From Chryseolinea sp. H1M3-3 (GTDB lineage: Bacteria > Bacteroidota > Bacteroidia > Cytophagales > Cyclobacteriaceae): a stretch of 64,000 bases of DNA. The notes under the pieces were generated by a model that saw only the letters and a program-made list of their open reading frames with translations, did not search any database and was not told the DNA's origin. Below are positions 56,045 to 64,000 of the stretch, one piece after another; positions within the stretch are counted from its first letter, which is position 1, and every line of letters starts with the position of its first letter. The stretch is taken from positions 62,001 to 126,000 of the forward strand of contig NZ_JARKMY010000001.1 of assembly GCF_029360725.1 (NCBI RefSeq), given 5' to 3'. A program made the translations under genes and the position numbers.

Positions 56045-57149
56045 TCAAATCTCTAATGTGAAAGTGGAAAATAAACTGATTAACATTTTTCGGCACGCTG
56101 CGAATATCCTGTTGTTATGCGGGATTTTTGTCGTTGCAGGTTCTTCTTCGTGCAAGGAGGATACCGCCAGTACGCCGGCCCCAACACCTGATAAAAATAA
56201 GTTTAGAAATCCAATTCTTACTAAAGGGCCGGATCCCTGGGTCACCGAATATGAAAACGTGTATTATGTTACCCATACAACGGGCACAAATCTGAAATTG
56301 TATAAAACCGAGAAGATGTCGACACTAGCGAATGCCTCCAGCAAGACAGTCTGGATGCCTCCAACGGTTGGGATGAACGCAAAGAATATCTGGGCACCCG
56401 AAATTCATCATGCAAATGGCGCCTGGTATTTTTATTATGCGGCAGATGATGGCAACAATGCAAATCATCGCATCTGGGTTCTGGAAAATACTTCGCCAGA
56501 CCCCTTTCAGGGGACTTGGGTGGACAGGGGCGAATTAGATCTTCCCGACGACAAATGGGCCATCGATGGAACGTTGCTTCAGCATAATGGGGAGTTGTAC
56601 TTTATGTGGTCCGGATGGGAAGGTGACACCGACGTACGGCAAGATATTTACATCGCGAAGATGATTAATCCATGGACCGTGGAAGGTGAGCGCGTTCGTA
56701 TCTCCAAACCGGAGTTACCGTGGGAATTAATTGGAAGTCCTCCTGGCGTAAATGAAGGACCCCAATTTTTGTTACACGGCGATAAAATCTTTGTCGTGTA
56801 CTCCGCCAGTGGTTGCTGGACAGATGACTATACGCTGGGGTTAGTTACGGCAAATTCGTCTGCCAACCTTCTGGATCCTGCTGCATGGTCGAAATTAAAT
56901 CAGCCAGTGTTTTCAAAATTTCCAGACGGGCAGGTATTTGGGCCGGGGCACGCAAGTTTTTTTGCCTCACCGGACTCGACGGAAAGTTGGCTGCTGTATC
57001 ACGCAAACCCACGCGCTGGCCAAGGGTGTGAAGACGATCGATCCGTTCGCATGCAGAAATTCACTTGGAAGGAGGATGGAACACCGGATTTCGGACGACC
57101 TGTTGCGTTGGATGCCGATCAAAATATTCCTTCGGGAGAAATTGAATAA
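56022..57149 (+). CDS. GH43 alpha-L-arabinofuranosidase-like lipoprotein
   Basis: About 375 aa. GH43 propeller about 55-375 with an Asp in TKGPDPWVTEY (general base), an Asp in WAIDGTLLQ (modulator) and a Glu in VNEGPQFLL (general acid). VFGPGHASFFASPD and ESWLLYHANPRAG are further GH43 blocks; the whole resembles small extracellular arabinofuranosidases. The signal NILLLCGIFVVAGSSSC has a lipobox Cys, so it is probably lipid-anchored. The start is unsure: GTG 56001 overlaps susD, ATGs at 56022 and 56037 lie inside the hairpin, and GTG 56058 lies after it and gives a compact signal peptide. It follows susD and is translated from the same mRNA. Confidence 0.9.
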   Translation: MSLDIMLSQISNVKVENKLINIFRHAANILLLCGIFVVAGSSSCKEDTASTPAPTPDKNKFRNPILTKGPDPWVTEYENVYYVTHTTGTNLKLYKTEKMSTLANASSKTVWMPPTVGMNAKNIWAPEIHHANGAWYFYYAADDGNNANHRIWVLENTSPDPFQGTWVDRGELDLPDDKWAIDGTLLQHNGELYFMWSGWEGDTDVRQDIYIAKMINPWTVEGERVRISKPELPWELIGSPPGVNEGPQFLLHGDKIFVVYSASGCWTDDYTLGLVTANSSANLLDPAAWSKLNQPVFSKFPDGQVFGPGHASFFASPDSTESWLLYHANPRAGQGCEDDRSVRMQKFTWKEDGTPDFGRPVALDADQNIPSGEIE

Positions 57150-57175
57150 ATTCGTGTTATAATAAATGCCGAACC

Positions 57176-58669
57176 ATGATCCGATTGTATTTTATTTTCT
57201 GTCTGACAATAATTTCTCAAGTTGCACGGAGCCAAAGCTCGGGAGCGTTGGTTTTGCCTGGCGACTTCCCCGATCCTTCTGTTGTAAAAATTGGTGATGC
57301 ATACTGGGCAACAGCTACTACCTCTAACTGGGCCCCTGTATTCCCGATTCTCCAGTCAACCGACCTTTTTCATTGGGAATCAAAAGGACAGGTCTTTACC
57401 AAGTTGCCTGACTGGGCAGACTATTACTTTTGGGCGCCTGAAATTTCGTATGACAACGGAAGGATATATGTTTACTATTCTGCTCATAAAAAAAATGGAA
57501 ATTTATGTCTTGCAGTTGCAAGCGCGGATAAGCCGGAAGGCCCTTATACCGACCACGGGCCGTTAATGTGCCAGGCGGCGGGTTCTATCGACGGCTTTCC
57601 AATGCGCGATGAAACAGGTAAACTATATTTGATTTGGAAAGAAGATGGCAACAGCGTCAAGCAACCCACGCCGATCTGGGCTATACAAATGAAGGAGGAT
57701 CGAACAGGTTTTATTGGTGAACCCGTAGAATTGTTTCGTAACGATGCTGATTGGGAAGGAAATCTTGTGGAAGGTGTGTCGATGATCCGCGAAGGAGACT
57801 ATTATTATGCATTTTATGCAGGTGCTGGTTGCTGCGGGCGCGAATGTACTTACGCCGTAGGGATTGCACGCTCAAAAAAATTATTAGGTCCGTGGGAAAA
57901 GTATGATAAAAATCCAGTGCTTGATGAGAGCGGCGATTGGAAATGCCCGGGCCATGGAACACCGGTTAAGCATAACGGGAAAAATTTCTTCTTGTATCAT
58001 GCTTACAACAAAACAAGTGACGTATATGCAGGCAGGCAGGGTTTGTTGCAGGAATTCAGATTTACATCCGATGGATGGATAGCATTCGTGAATACGGCGC
58101 AAGCCGAATCTCCTTTGCCGAAAGAAATCGTCGACGATTTTACAGACGCTGATCTTGGAGCCGAATGGCAATGGTCTGTATTTGATTCTGCGCAACCCGT
58201 CGTCAGAAATGGAAAGCTCGACTTGGCGGCAAACAATACAACCGGTGGTGCATTTGTCGGATTCAAATCCCTTACGGATAGTTATCAGGCAGAAGTTAAA
58301 ATTTTGTTAAAGGGTTCATCGGCGACCGCTGGCTTAGGCCTGATAGGCGATGATAAAAATATGGTGCGCGTACTAATTACAAAAGATAAACTTGTACTTT
58401 CAAAAGTAGATAATGGTAAGGACATAATTCTAGGAGAAAATGTCTTCAAGCCATCGGAAACAATCTTTCTGCGTATGGCCGTAAAAAACGGAGCTCAGAT
58501 TTCTTTTGCTTACAGCGGCGATGGGAAAAACTATCAGCCGTTGAATGATCAACCCATTGACGGAAAATTTCTACCGCCATGGGATCGTGCAGTTCGTATC
58601 GGATTAATTTCCAAAGGCAGTTCTGCACAAAAAGCAATTTTTGAAAAATTCGTATTGAGGAATGAGTAA
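57176..58669 (+). CDS. GH43 glycosidase with C-terminal beta-sandwich domain
   Basis: 497 aa. Signal peptide to about residue 20 (ISQVARSQ). Propeller about 25-310: Asp in PGDFPDPSVVKIGDAYW, Asp in GSIDGFPMRDETG, Glu in LVEGVSMIREGDYYYAF. GCCGRECTYAVGIAR is an unusual Cys-rich loop; two disulphides are possible in the periplasm. Residues ~320-495 form a concanavalin-type C-terminal domain (VDDFTDADLGAEWQW ... ILGENVFKPSETIFLRMAV). The domain order suggests a xylosidase/arabinofuranosidase on arabinan or arabinoxylan chains. It lies 26 nt after the first GH43 and is the last gene of the PUL. Confidence 0.92.
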   Translation: MIRLYFIFCLTIISQVARSQSSGALVLPGDFPDPSVVKIGDAYWATATTSNWAPVFPILQSTDLFHWESKGQVFTKLPDWADYYFWAPEISYDNGRIYVYYSAHKKNGNLCLAVASADKPEGPYTDHGPLMCQAAGSIDGFPMRDETGKLYLIWKEDGNSVKQPTPIWAIQMKEDRTGFIGEPVELFRNDADWEGNLVEGVSMIREGDYYYAFYAGAGCCGRECTYAVGIARSKKLLGPWEKYDKNPVLDESGDWKCPGHGTPVKHNGKNFFLYHAYNKTSDVYAGRQGLLQEFRFTSDGWIAFVNTAQAESPLPKEIVDDFTDADLGAEWQWSVFDSAQPVVRNGKLDLAANNTTGGAFVGFKSLTDSYQAEVKILLKGSSATAGLGLIGDDKNMVRVLITKDKLVLSKVDNGKDIILGENVFKPSETIFLRMAVKNGAQISFAYSGDGKNYQPLNDQPIDGKFLPPWDRAVRIGLISKGSSAQKAIFEKFVLRNE

Positions 58670-58760
58670 AATGAATGCATGCTATGATCGTTTGATGCGT
58701 TTGTAGTTCACACACACTTGAAAGCATCGGTGTGGCTATTTGCACGTGGTCCGGAATTAG

Positions 58761-59336
58761 TTAAGCCTTAACCTTCCGCAGTTGATACAACGTATAATTC
58801 AAATTGAGAGATTGAAAAATCTCAAATCCGAATTTCTGATAAAACGGGATATTTTTTTTGGTCGACGTCTCAAGGTAGATTGGGCGATTTTTACGGTCAC
58901 ATTCTTGTATAACTTCCTGAATGAATGAGCTGCCAATACCTTTATTTTGATTCGAGGGACTCACACCTATGAACCACAGATAAGCAAACGGATTTTTCGG
59001 ATGGTGATTTTTAATCATAGACTCGCGCTTAAGGACAGCACTGACCCTGTTAAGTCCGATTACGGAAAATGCAAGTTTTAAATCCCAAAGAATTGTTCTT
59101 AAAGAGGTTCGTTTCTTATCTTCAAAAAGTATTAAGGCACACGCTTGAAGATCCTCGGACATCCAGACTTCTCCAAAGGCATTACACAAATCAAACGAAT
59201 ATTCCATCAATCTTCTGATTCGATGTTTACGCTTTCGGTCCTGTTTTACAACGTCGTTGACACTCTTGTTGTCATTAAATGACTTTTTTAAAATATCAAC
59301 TACTAATGGTCTGTCATTAACTGTTGCACGCCTCAT
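58761..59336 (-). CDS. GNAT-family N-acetyltransferase
   Basis: 191 aa. The acetyl-CoA-binding motif is visible in FAYLWFIGVSPSNQNKGIGS, with Q-N-K-G-I-G taking the place of the Q/RxxGxG/A loop, followed by SFIQEVIQECDRKNRP, YLETSTKKNIPFYQKFGFEI near the C-terminus. The substrate is unknown; related proteins acetylate small amines or protein N-termini. It is on the opposite strand to the PUL and convergent with it, 91 nt away, so it is not part of that operon. Confidence 0.88.
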   Translation of the reverse strand: MRRATVNDRPLVVDILKKSFNDNKSVNDVVKQDRKRKHRIRRLMEYSFDLCNAFGEVWMSEDLQACALILFEDKKRTSLRTILWDLKLAFSVIGLNRVSAVLKRESMIKNHHPKNPFAYLWFIGVSPSNQNKGIGSSFIQEVIQECDRKNRPIYLETSTKKNIPFYQKFGFEIFQSLNLNYTLYQLRKVKA

Positions 59337-59431
59337 AATAAAATCCAGTGTTATCGCTTATGCGGCGCCAGCCGACGCTCTGATATACTGTTTCATCACA
59401 CCATTCAGTTCAGTAAAAAAATCATCCTACT

Positions 59432-59911
59432 TTAATTTTCGCCAGGGCTATAGGGTCCGCCTGTTTCTCCCCAACCCCATTTAGGCATGGGTTCGCTTGT
59501 GTCGATTGGATTTTCAGTTAATTGAGAATTGATAACAGCAAGTCGTGTTCCCCATTCAATGTAGCCCACAAATGCAGACCGAAATTCAGGATCACTTTTT
59601 AAGCCTACTTCGTCTGCCGTTTGAAGTAAAAGCTGTACCCAACGTTGGCGTTTCTCTTCTGTTAGCATTTTGCCAATGTGTTTACCGATCATTATGGAAT
59701 GGCTGCCTTTGTCTTCTGTGGTATAAAGTTTGTCTCCTCCAAAAACTTCGGCTACAAAATGGGAGACATGTGTAATATGTTCATCTGACATATTTTTAAA
59801 AACTTCTCCTAATAAATTATCTTTCAAAACCTTCTCATAGAATTTCGTGAACAAAGTTTCAAAAGTTTTTATATCGCCTGCCCATTCGAAAAGGGTCGGA
59901 ACTTTTTTCAT
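59432..59911 (-). CDS. Group II truncated haemoglobin (globin)
   Basis: 159 aa. LFEWAGDIKTFETLFTKFYEKVLKD is helix A/B with the B10 Tyr region, FVAEVFGGDKLYT is typical of the E helix area, and MIGKHIGKMLTEEKRQRWVQLL contains the proximal His and the G8 Trp marking group II. YIEWGTRLAV is the conserved H-helix end. Such proteins bind O2 or NO and may detoxify nitrosative stress. The C-terminal ~30 residues (PMPKWGWGETGGPYSPG) are an extension. No operon partner is clear; the GNAT gene lies 95 nt further on the same strand. Confidence 0.9.
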   Translation of the reverse strand: MKKVPTLFEWAGDIKTFETLFTKFYEKVLKDNLLGEVFKNMSDEHITHVSHFVAEVFGGDKLYTTEDKGSHSIMIGKHIGKMLTEEKRQRWVQLLLQTADEVGLKSDPEFRSAFVGYIEWGTRLAVINSQLTENPIDTSEPMPKWGWGETGGPYSPGEN

Positions 59912-60146
59912 AATTATAGCTCGTTATGTTATGGTGTTTGGTTTACGAAAGCATCTAACGCTTGGCTAAGCGCAGTGACTGGAACTCAAAGCATGTTAGC
60001 GTCGTATATAACCAAACGTAAACTGAAGTAAAACTACAAAATTAAACAGCATGCTGCCGCTGATTAGTGTAGAAGGAACAATAATGCAATGGAATTTCAC
60101 TTTCTTTCATACTGCATACTAAAAGTAAAATATTAAGCACACCATT

Positions 60147-60965
60147 TTAGTCGTGGATATCATACTTATCTTTTAGAAACACAAGTAATCGTTTTGAATT
60201 TTCCAATTGTGGCTCTAAATAACGCTTTACATACGCATTCGTAATAATCTTAAAGATGACTATTTTATTGAAAAAAGTTGTCAATTTTCCATCCTCCCCG
60301 CGTAATTGTGGAAGGGGTTTATTCATCATGTTGCCCTTGATCAAAAGGGTTGTATCTGTAAGAATGGTCATGTCAGTTAACTCATCCAATCCAGATAAAA
60401 TTTCCTTAAAGTAAACTTCATAATACTCACCTTGTTTGTAAATGCTATGGATATCACGTTCATATTTTGCAAGGCTGTCAGCAACATGATTTTTTCTGAT
60501 CAACCTGTAATCGCCAGTGCTTTTTAACTGCTGAAGGGTTGCGTCGTTACTTCTAAAAGATGATGAGTTATAACAGTAAGTAATCACATAATGGTAAAAA
60601 GATTTGCGGATGGAATCAATAGCCATGTCAGCGTGAGCTAGCATTAGCATGCTGTCTAGTCCCTTTACCTGTTGCCGGTCAGCTTCGATTACATGACTTA
60701 AATTAGCCATATCATCTTTTAAATTGCTGATAAAGCCTTCTATATATTGTTTTTCCTTTGCTATGTCATTGATATACTCCCGAAAGTTCTCGGCGATGAA
60801 TCCCAACGTAACAGCAAGAAATATCATTAGAAATTCAAGGAAGTAATCCTTCCACCTTTTTGGTTTAAAATGAGTGTCTGGCTGATGAAATACTTCTTTA
60901 TGACCTGAAATATTTTCAGATTTTGCATTTGAATTGCCTGAAGATTCGTCATTTAAGTTGTCCAT
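60147..60965 (-). CDS. DUF6090-like membrane protein of unknown function
   Basis: 272 aa. One transmembrane helix is near residues 44-62 (FLEFLMIFLAVTLGFIAENF), with the conserved run ENFREYINDIAKEKQYIEGFISNL just after it. A largely helical soluble part of ~190 residues follows. This architecture (N-terminal helix then IxLKxD-type helix bundle) is common among Bacteroidota proteins of the DUF6090 type. The function is unknown. The 38 N-terminal residues are hydrophilic with Ser, Asn and His. Confidence 0.7.
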   Translation of the reverse strand: MDNLNDESSGNSNAKSENISGHKEVFHQPDTHFKPKRWKDYFLEFLMIFLAVTLGFIAENFREYINDIAKEKQYIEGFISNLKDDMANLSHVIEADRQQVKGLDSMLMLAHADMAIDSIRKSFYHYVITYCYNSSSFRSNDATLQQLKSTGDYRLIRKNHVADSLAKYERDIHSIYKQGEYYEVYFKEILSGLDELTDMTILTDTTLLIKGNMMNKPLPQLRGEDGKLTTFFNKIVIFKIITNAYVKRYLEPQLENSKRLLVFLKDKYDIHD

Positions 60966-61253
60966 CGTTTATATAATTATTTGCTGGCCATAATACCGAA
61001 AATGCCAATTGGATGCACACAATGCAAGCAATATAGTGGAAGCGCATATCCAATTCGCCTTCGAGGGTCAGATTACCAGTTGGACTTTAAGTCTATATTA
61101 CTAGTCAATAAGTTACTGGGCAAATAAATACGTATGTACGTAGGCAGAAATCACGAACCGAATTACGCAGTAGGACTTCGGGGATTATGCGCCCAGTTCG
61201 ATGTTGAATTGGTAAATAGAGCAGGGGAGAATATGAACAGCCATATTTGCAAA

Positions 61254-61496
61254 TCATTGAAAATGTCGTTTTGAAAAAGCTCTTCCAGATCCCGACTTCA
61301 AATATTTTTCAAAATTGAAAGCTTTGTATTTATCGTAAAAAGTAATTTCCAGAAGTACAGATACCGGAAGGCGTGATTTAGTCGATTTCACACAGCCAGC
61401 ACGATGCTTTATTAGGCGATCCGCAAAACTATTGGTACAACCCGTATAAGTATTTCCATCTGCACAATTCAAAATATATACAACCCAAATTTCCAT
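61254..61496 (-). CDS. GIY-YIG-family nuclease-like protein
   Basis: 80 aa from the inner ATG at 61496 (MEIWVVYILNCADGNTYTGC). The motif VVYILNCADGNTYTGCT is the GIY-YIG pattern, followed by FADRLIKHRAGCVKSTKSRLPV (active-site Arg/His region), and a Glu and Lys region in YKAFNFEKYLKSGSG. Members are single-domain nucleases of the UPF0213 type, of unclear cellular role. An upstream start at 61541 would add 15 residues. It lies between the ssrA terminator and a DUF6090-like gene, on the same strand as both. Confidence 0.8.
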   Translation of the reverse strand: MEIWVVYILNCADGNTYTGCTNSFADRLIKHRAGCVKSTKSRLPVSVLLEITFYDKYKAFNFEKYLKSGSGRAFSKRHFQ

Positions 61497-61663
61497 TTGT
61501 TGAAACTGTAAAAAAAATATGTTTTTTGTGTAAAGGGGCAACCGGAAATCCTGATGATTTTTCCGTATTGAACAGTACGCTCAATATCGGGTTGAATGGG
61601 TGGACTGCGTCCGCCGTAGCCCGCTGAAATGCAAGCGTTCTAAAATAAGGGTGTGTGGCTATG

Positions 61664-61703
61664 AAAAAGCCCGCCTTCGCGATGAGGCATCGCTTCGGCG
61701 GGC
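61664..61703 (-). terminator. Intrinsic terminator of ssrA
   Basis: On the minus strand GCCCGCC (61703-61697) pairs with GGCGGGC (61675-61669). The stem continues with a CGATG/CATCG pair and ends in five U's (61668-61664). It begins only 4 nt after the 3' end of the tmRNA. Confidence 0.9.
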
Positions 61704-61706
61704 GAA

Positions 61707-62098
61707 GGTGGAGCCGGAGAGAATCGAACTCTCGTCCAGAGAAGATAATCACGCGCTTTCTACATGCTTAGTTGACTTTGAATTGTAGAGAGAAACAAGG
61801 CAGGCAACAGCCTAAACTTCTCCTTAGTTACTGATCTTATCCGCGCTTAGCAACATCACGCGTAGCAGTTCTGCAAAACGACACCGCTAACCAGCGCCTG
61901 CAAAACGACAGCGCTGAGCGATGATGGCTTTCCCGATCTTATCGGGACGAGGCTAATTTACCCTATCGGATAAATTAAGCAGCCATGGCGTAGTTAGACT
62001 CGCCAAGTATGGTTTGGAACTATCTTTCAAGGCTCTCATTCCATGAGCCTGCATGCTTACACACGGAATCACACATCCTGTCAAAACCGGTCGGCCCC
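61707..62098 (-). ncRNA. ssrA: Transfer-messenger RNA (tmRNA)
   Basis: About 392 nt. The 5' end GGGGCCGACCGGTTTTGACA and the 3' end GAGAGTTCGATTCTCTC then CGGCTCC form the tRNA-Ala-like domain with a TPsi-C stem-loop and a 7-bp acceptor (one G-U pair). The tag frame at 62004-61975 starts with a GGC resume codon and reads GESNYAMAA-stop, very close to other Bacteroidota tags. Pseudoknot-like repeats are visible (CCCGAT/ATCGGG near 61933-61945). The last bases are CC then T, so the terminal A of CCA is not encoded and must be added. It rescues stalled ribosomes with SmpB and marks the peptides for proteolysis. Confidence 0.97.
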
Positions 62099-62137
62099 AA
62101 AAGCTTTCAGCAATCAGCTTTGGTTGCAAAAGGGAGA

Positions 62138-62145
62138 CAAATATA
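62138..62145 (-). promoter_or_regulatory. -7 box of the ssrA promoter
   Basis: Minus-strand TATATTTG (62145-62138), an exact TAnnTTTG match, 39 nt before the mature 5' end at 62098. A precursor of about 30 nt would be removed by RNase P. The -33 half is not obvious. Confidence 0.55.
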
Positions 62146-62316
62146 GGAGGAAAAAAGTTTCTTAAAGGGAAAACCTTACAGCGGAAAGCTTATCCCCTCT
62201 GCTCCAAAGGATTAAGCCATTTACCAAATTGCTGACTGAGCTTTTTTCTCTTCTTAAATGAAAAACCTTGAACGTCAAACTTTAAACTTTAAACCTCAAC
62301 GCATATCTTGCAGCGG

Positions 62317-63426
62317 ATGGAAAATTTTGTTGTCTCTGCGCGTAAGTATCGGCCTACAGGGTTTGATGAAGTGGTTGGTCAGGAGCATATCACCACCACA
62401 CTTAAAAACGCCATCGATAATAATAAGCTTGCCCAGGCGCTTTTGTTTTGTGGCCCACGTGGCGTAGGTAAAACAACCTGTGCCCGCATCGTTGCGCGCC
62501 TTATCAATGGTTTTGAAGAGAAGTCTGAAACAAATTCCCTCAATATCTTTGAATTGGACGCAGCCTCTAACAACTCTGTTGAGGATATCCGTAATCTGAT
62601 TGAACAAGTGCGTTATCCACCGCAGTTCGGAAAATTTAAGGTGTACATCATCGATGAAGTTCACATGCTTTCCAATGCAGCCTTCAATGCATTTTTGAAA
62701 ACGTTGGAGGAGCCGCCGTCGTATGCAATCTTTATCCTTGCAACAACTGAAAAACATAAAGTAATTCCGACGATTCTTTCGCGGTGTCAAATTTTTGATT
62801 TCAACAGGATTCAAATCAGTGATATCAGCAAGCACTTAAAAAAAATTGCTGAACACGAAGGAATCCCGGCAGAAGACGAAGCACTTCACCTGATTTCTCA
62901 GAAAGCAGATGGCGCATTGCGGGATGCCCTGTCCATTTTCGATTTGATGGTTACATATGCCGCAGGAAAAGGTGTTTCATTTAAATCAACCCTGAGCAAC
63001 CTACATATTCTCGACTATGACTATTATTTCGAGATTATCGATGCGCTGCTGAGTCAGAATCATTCTCAACCTTTGGTATTGTTTGATGAGATTCTTCGGA
63101 AAGGATTCGATGGGCATAATTTTATTGTAGGATTAAGTGAACATCTACGCAATTTGCTTGTATCGCAGGATGCACGTACAACCAATCTGATGGAAGTTCC
63201 CGAAAGCGTCAAGAAAAAATACGCTGTTCAGGCACAATCTTCTCCACCGTCTCTCCTGCTCACCTGGCTTAATCTGGCCAACCAATGCGATATCAATTAC
63301 AAGAGCTGTAAAAATCAACGACTAGCTGTTGAACTGGCCTTGATGAAGATGGCGAACGTCGGGGCTGTGCTACAACTTCAGGATGTGGGATTACCAACGG
63401 AAGCATTAAAAAAAAAAGTGATGTGA
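62317..63426 (+). CDS. dnaX: DNA polymerase III subunit gamma/tau, zero-frame (gamma-like) product
   Basis: 369 aa from the ATG at 62317 (MENFVVSARKYRP). An upstream in-frame TTG at 62308 is possible but less fitting. AAA+ clamp-loader motifs: VGQEHITTTLKNAI, Walker A GPRGVGKT (residues ~46-53), ELDAASNNSVEDIR, Walker B VYIIDEVHML, SRC sensor LSRCQIFDFNR and ADGALRDALSIFD. The zinc-binding Cys block of E. coli DnaX is missing between RLINGF and NIFELDAAS, as in other Bacteroidota. The frame stops at TGA 63424-63426 right after a run of ten A, exactly where domain III ends, so this product would be a gamma-like short form. The other product continues in the -1 frame. Confidence 0.9.
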   Translation: MENFVVSARKYRPTGFDEVVGQEHITTTLKNAIDNNKLAQALLFCGPRGVGKTTCARIVARLINGFEEKSETNSLNIFELDAASNNSVEDIRNLIEQVRYPPQFGKFKVYIIDEVHMLSNAAFNAFLKTLEEPPSYAIFILATTEKHKVIPTILSRCQIFDFNRIQISDISKHLKKIAEHEGIPAEDEALHLISQKADGALRDALSIFDLMVTYAAGKGVSFKSTLSNLHILDYDYYFEIIDALLSQNHSQPLVLFDEILRKGFDGHNFIVGLSEHLRNLLVSQDARTTNLMEVPESVKKKYAVQAQSSPPSLLLTWLNLANQCDINYKSCKNQRLAVELALMKMANVGAVLQLQDVGLPTEALKKKVM

Positions 63427-63459
63427 ATCCTTCTTCGCCTCGCCTTGCCGCTGAAGAAG
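63408..63459 (+). other. dnaX slippery A10 tract with downstream hairpin
   Basis: TTA AAA AAA AAA GTG in the zero frame; ten A's at 63408-63417. A -1 shift avoids the stop at 63424 and enters the long tau frame. A stem CTTCTTC (63430-63436) and GAAGAAG (63453-63459) begins 12 nt after the tract. This layout fits programmed -1 frameshifting or transcriptional slippage, known for dnaX in E. coli and Thermus, respectively. A homopolymer sequencing error would look the same. Confidence 0.6.
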
Positions 63460-64000
63460 TATCCTCTCGTTCTGTACCAGATGTAAAAGAAAACGGGCCT
63501 TCTGTTGCCGTTGAGTCCATCCCAACGACCCCACCCATCTCCAAAATTAGAAATGGCGATAAGCCCGTTATTAAGTCGTCTTCTAAGACAACCATAAAAC
63601 TTAATGATCTTTTAAACAGAAAATCTACCAATGAGCAAGCCACTCAAGTTTTAGAAACCAGATCTGAATTAAACGAACCCTTTACTACGGAACAACTGAT
63701 GCAGGTATGGAAAGATTTTGCAGTACAACGAAAGAACTTGCAGGCAGAATATCAGATGCTTATTCAGCCCGTTGAAATTCGGGGAAATCATGTTATTGTT
63801 CACTTGTTGAGTACGGTACAGGAAACGATGCTTAACGGTTTTAAAAGTGACTTGATTGGTTACTTGAGAGAAAACTTAAAAAACAATACCATTACAGTTT
63901 CAGGTGAGTTGAGAGAAATAGATGATAAACAATTGCTCTATACCCCCCGTGATAAATTTGAGTACCTGCTTGACAAGAATCCGGTTTTGAAAAAAATGCG
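63417..64000 (+). CDS. dnaX: dnaX -1 frame, tau C-terminal domains, cut by window edge
   Basis: Open from the A-tract to the window end, about 194 codons, no stop. After the shift it reads KSDVNPSSPRLAAEEVSS, then a Pro/Ser-rich linker to about 63620. A folded domain follows with TEQLMQVWKDFAVQRKN, MLIQPVEIRGNHVIVHLL, VQETMLNGFKSDLIGYLREN and DKFEYLLDKNPVLKKM, which match the usual C-terminus of Bacteroidota DnaX. In tau these domains bind the polymerase and helicase. No separate start codon with a ribosome site is seen, so it is expressed by the shift. The end of the gene is close to the window edge. Confidence 0.88.

Noticed and set aside
59953-60000. attC-like pattern (ATCTAAC ... GTTAGCG)
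   Set aside because: The right box does not fit GTTRRRY, the span is only ~50 nt, no inner L boxes pair, and no integrase or cassette array is present.
61429-61752. 107-codon minus-strand frame
   Set aside because: It begins inside the 3' part of the tmRNA and runs through its terminator; a common false frame near tRNA-like ends.

Overview
The window is almost certainly from a Bacteroidota chromosome, most likely a polysaccharide-degrading soil or aquatic member of the Cytophagales. Evidence: three SusC/SusD pairs, two ECF sigma/FecR pairs, Bacteroidota-type promoters (TTTG about -33, TAnnTTTG about -7), and a tmRNA whose tag reads GESNYAMAA. The genus assignment is inference; the phylum is well supported.

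Region 1 (1-17.9 kb, minus strand) is a polysaccharide utilisation locus (PUL) for an acetylated, arabinosylated and galactosylated or fucosylated xylan-like glycan. It holds two GH43 enzymes, a CE1-type esterase, a sialate-O-acetylesterase-type esterase, a GH95 enzyme, a zinc alcohol dehydrogenase, SusD, SusC, an FGGY kinase and an AraC regulator. Its SusC has no STN signalling domain. Control appears to come from a repeated promoter/operator module (about 2.7, 9.65 and 17.9 kb, with a weak copy near 3.95 kb) and from a LacI-like palindrome before susC. The susCD unit ends in a clear intrinsic terminator.

Region 2 (18.3-38.4 kb) is a second PUL on the minus strand, controlled by a divergent ECF sigma factor and a FecR anti-sigma factor. 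After susCD come a Tat-exported Gfo/Idh/MocA protein, a Tat-exported alpha/beta hydrolase, a GH109-type NAD-dependent glycosidase, an HGSNAT-like membrane acyltransferase, nagB, a FucP/NagP-type transporter, nagA, an amidohydrolase, an epimerase and a DapA-family aldolase. This suggests use of an N-acetylhexosamine-containing glycan. Just past its last gene lies a 343-bp array of 21-bp-period repeats bounded by 29-bp inverted repeats. This is the most unusual DNA element here.

Region 3 (38.4-48.9 kb) is mixed: a possible 49-aa protein, two glycosyltransferases, an unknown coiled-coil protein, a TylF-type methyltransferase, an orphan CHASE3-type histidine kinase, and a four-gene operon (Na+/Ca2+ exchanger, UGT-like glycosyltransferase, ABC ATPase, ABC permease).

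Region 4 (49.2-58.7 kb, plus strand) is a compact third PUL: ECF sigma, FecR, SusC with STN, SusD and two GH43 enzymes, probably for arabinan or arabinoxylan side chains. A perfect 14-bp hairpin separates susD from the first GH43.

Region 5 (58.7-64 kb) is housekeeping-like: GNAT acetyltransferase, group II truncated haemoglobin, a DUF6090-like membrane protein, a GIY-YIG protein, ssrA with promoter and terminator, and dnaX. The dnaX zero frame stops right after a run of ten A residues, and the -1 frame carries the rest of tau to the window edge, so slippage or frameshifting is likely.
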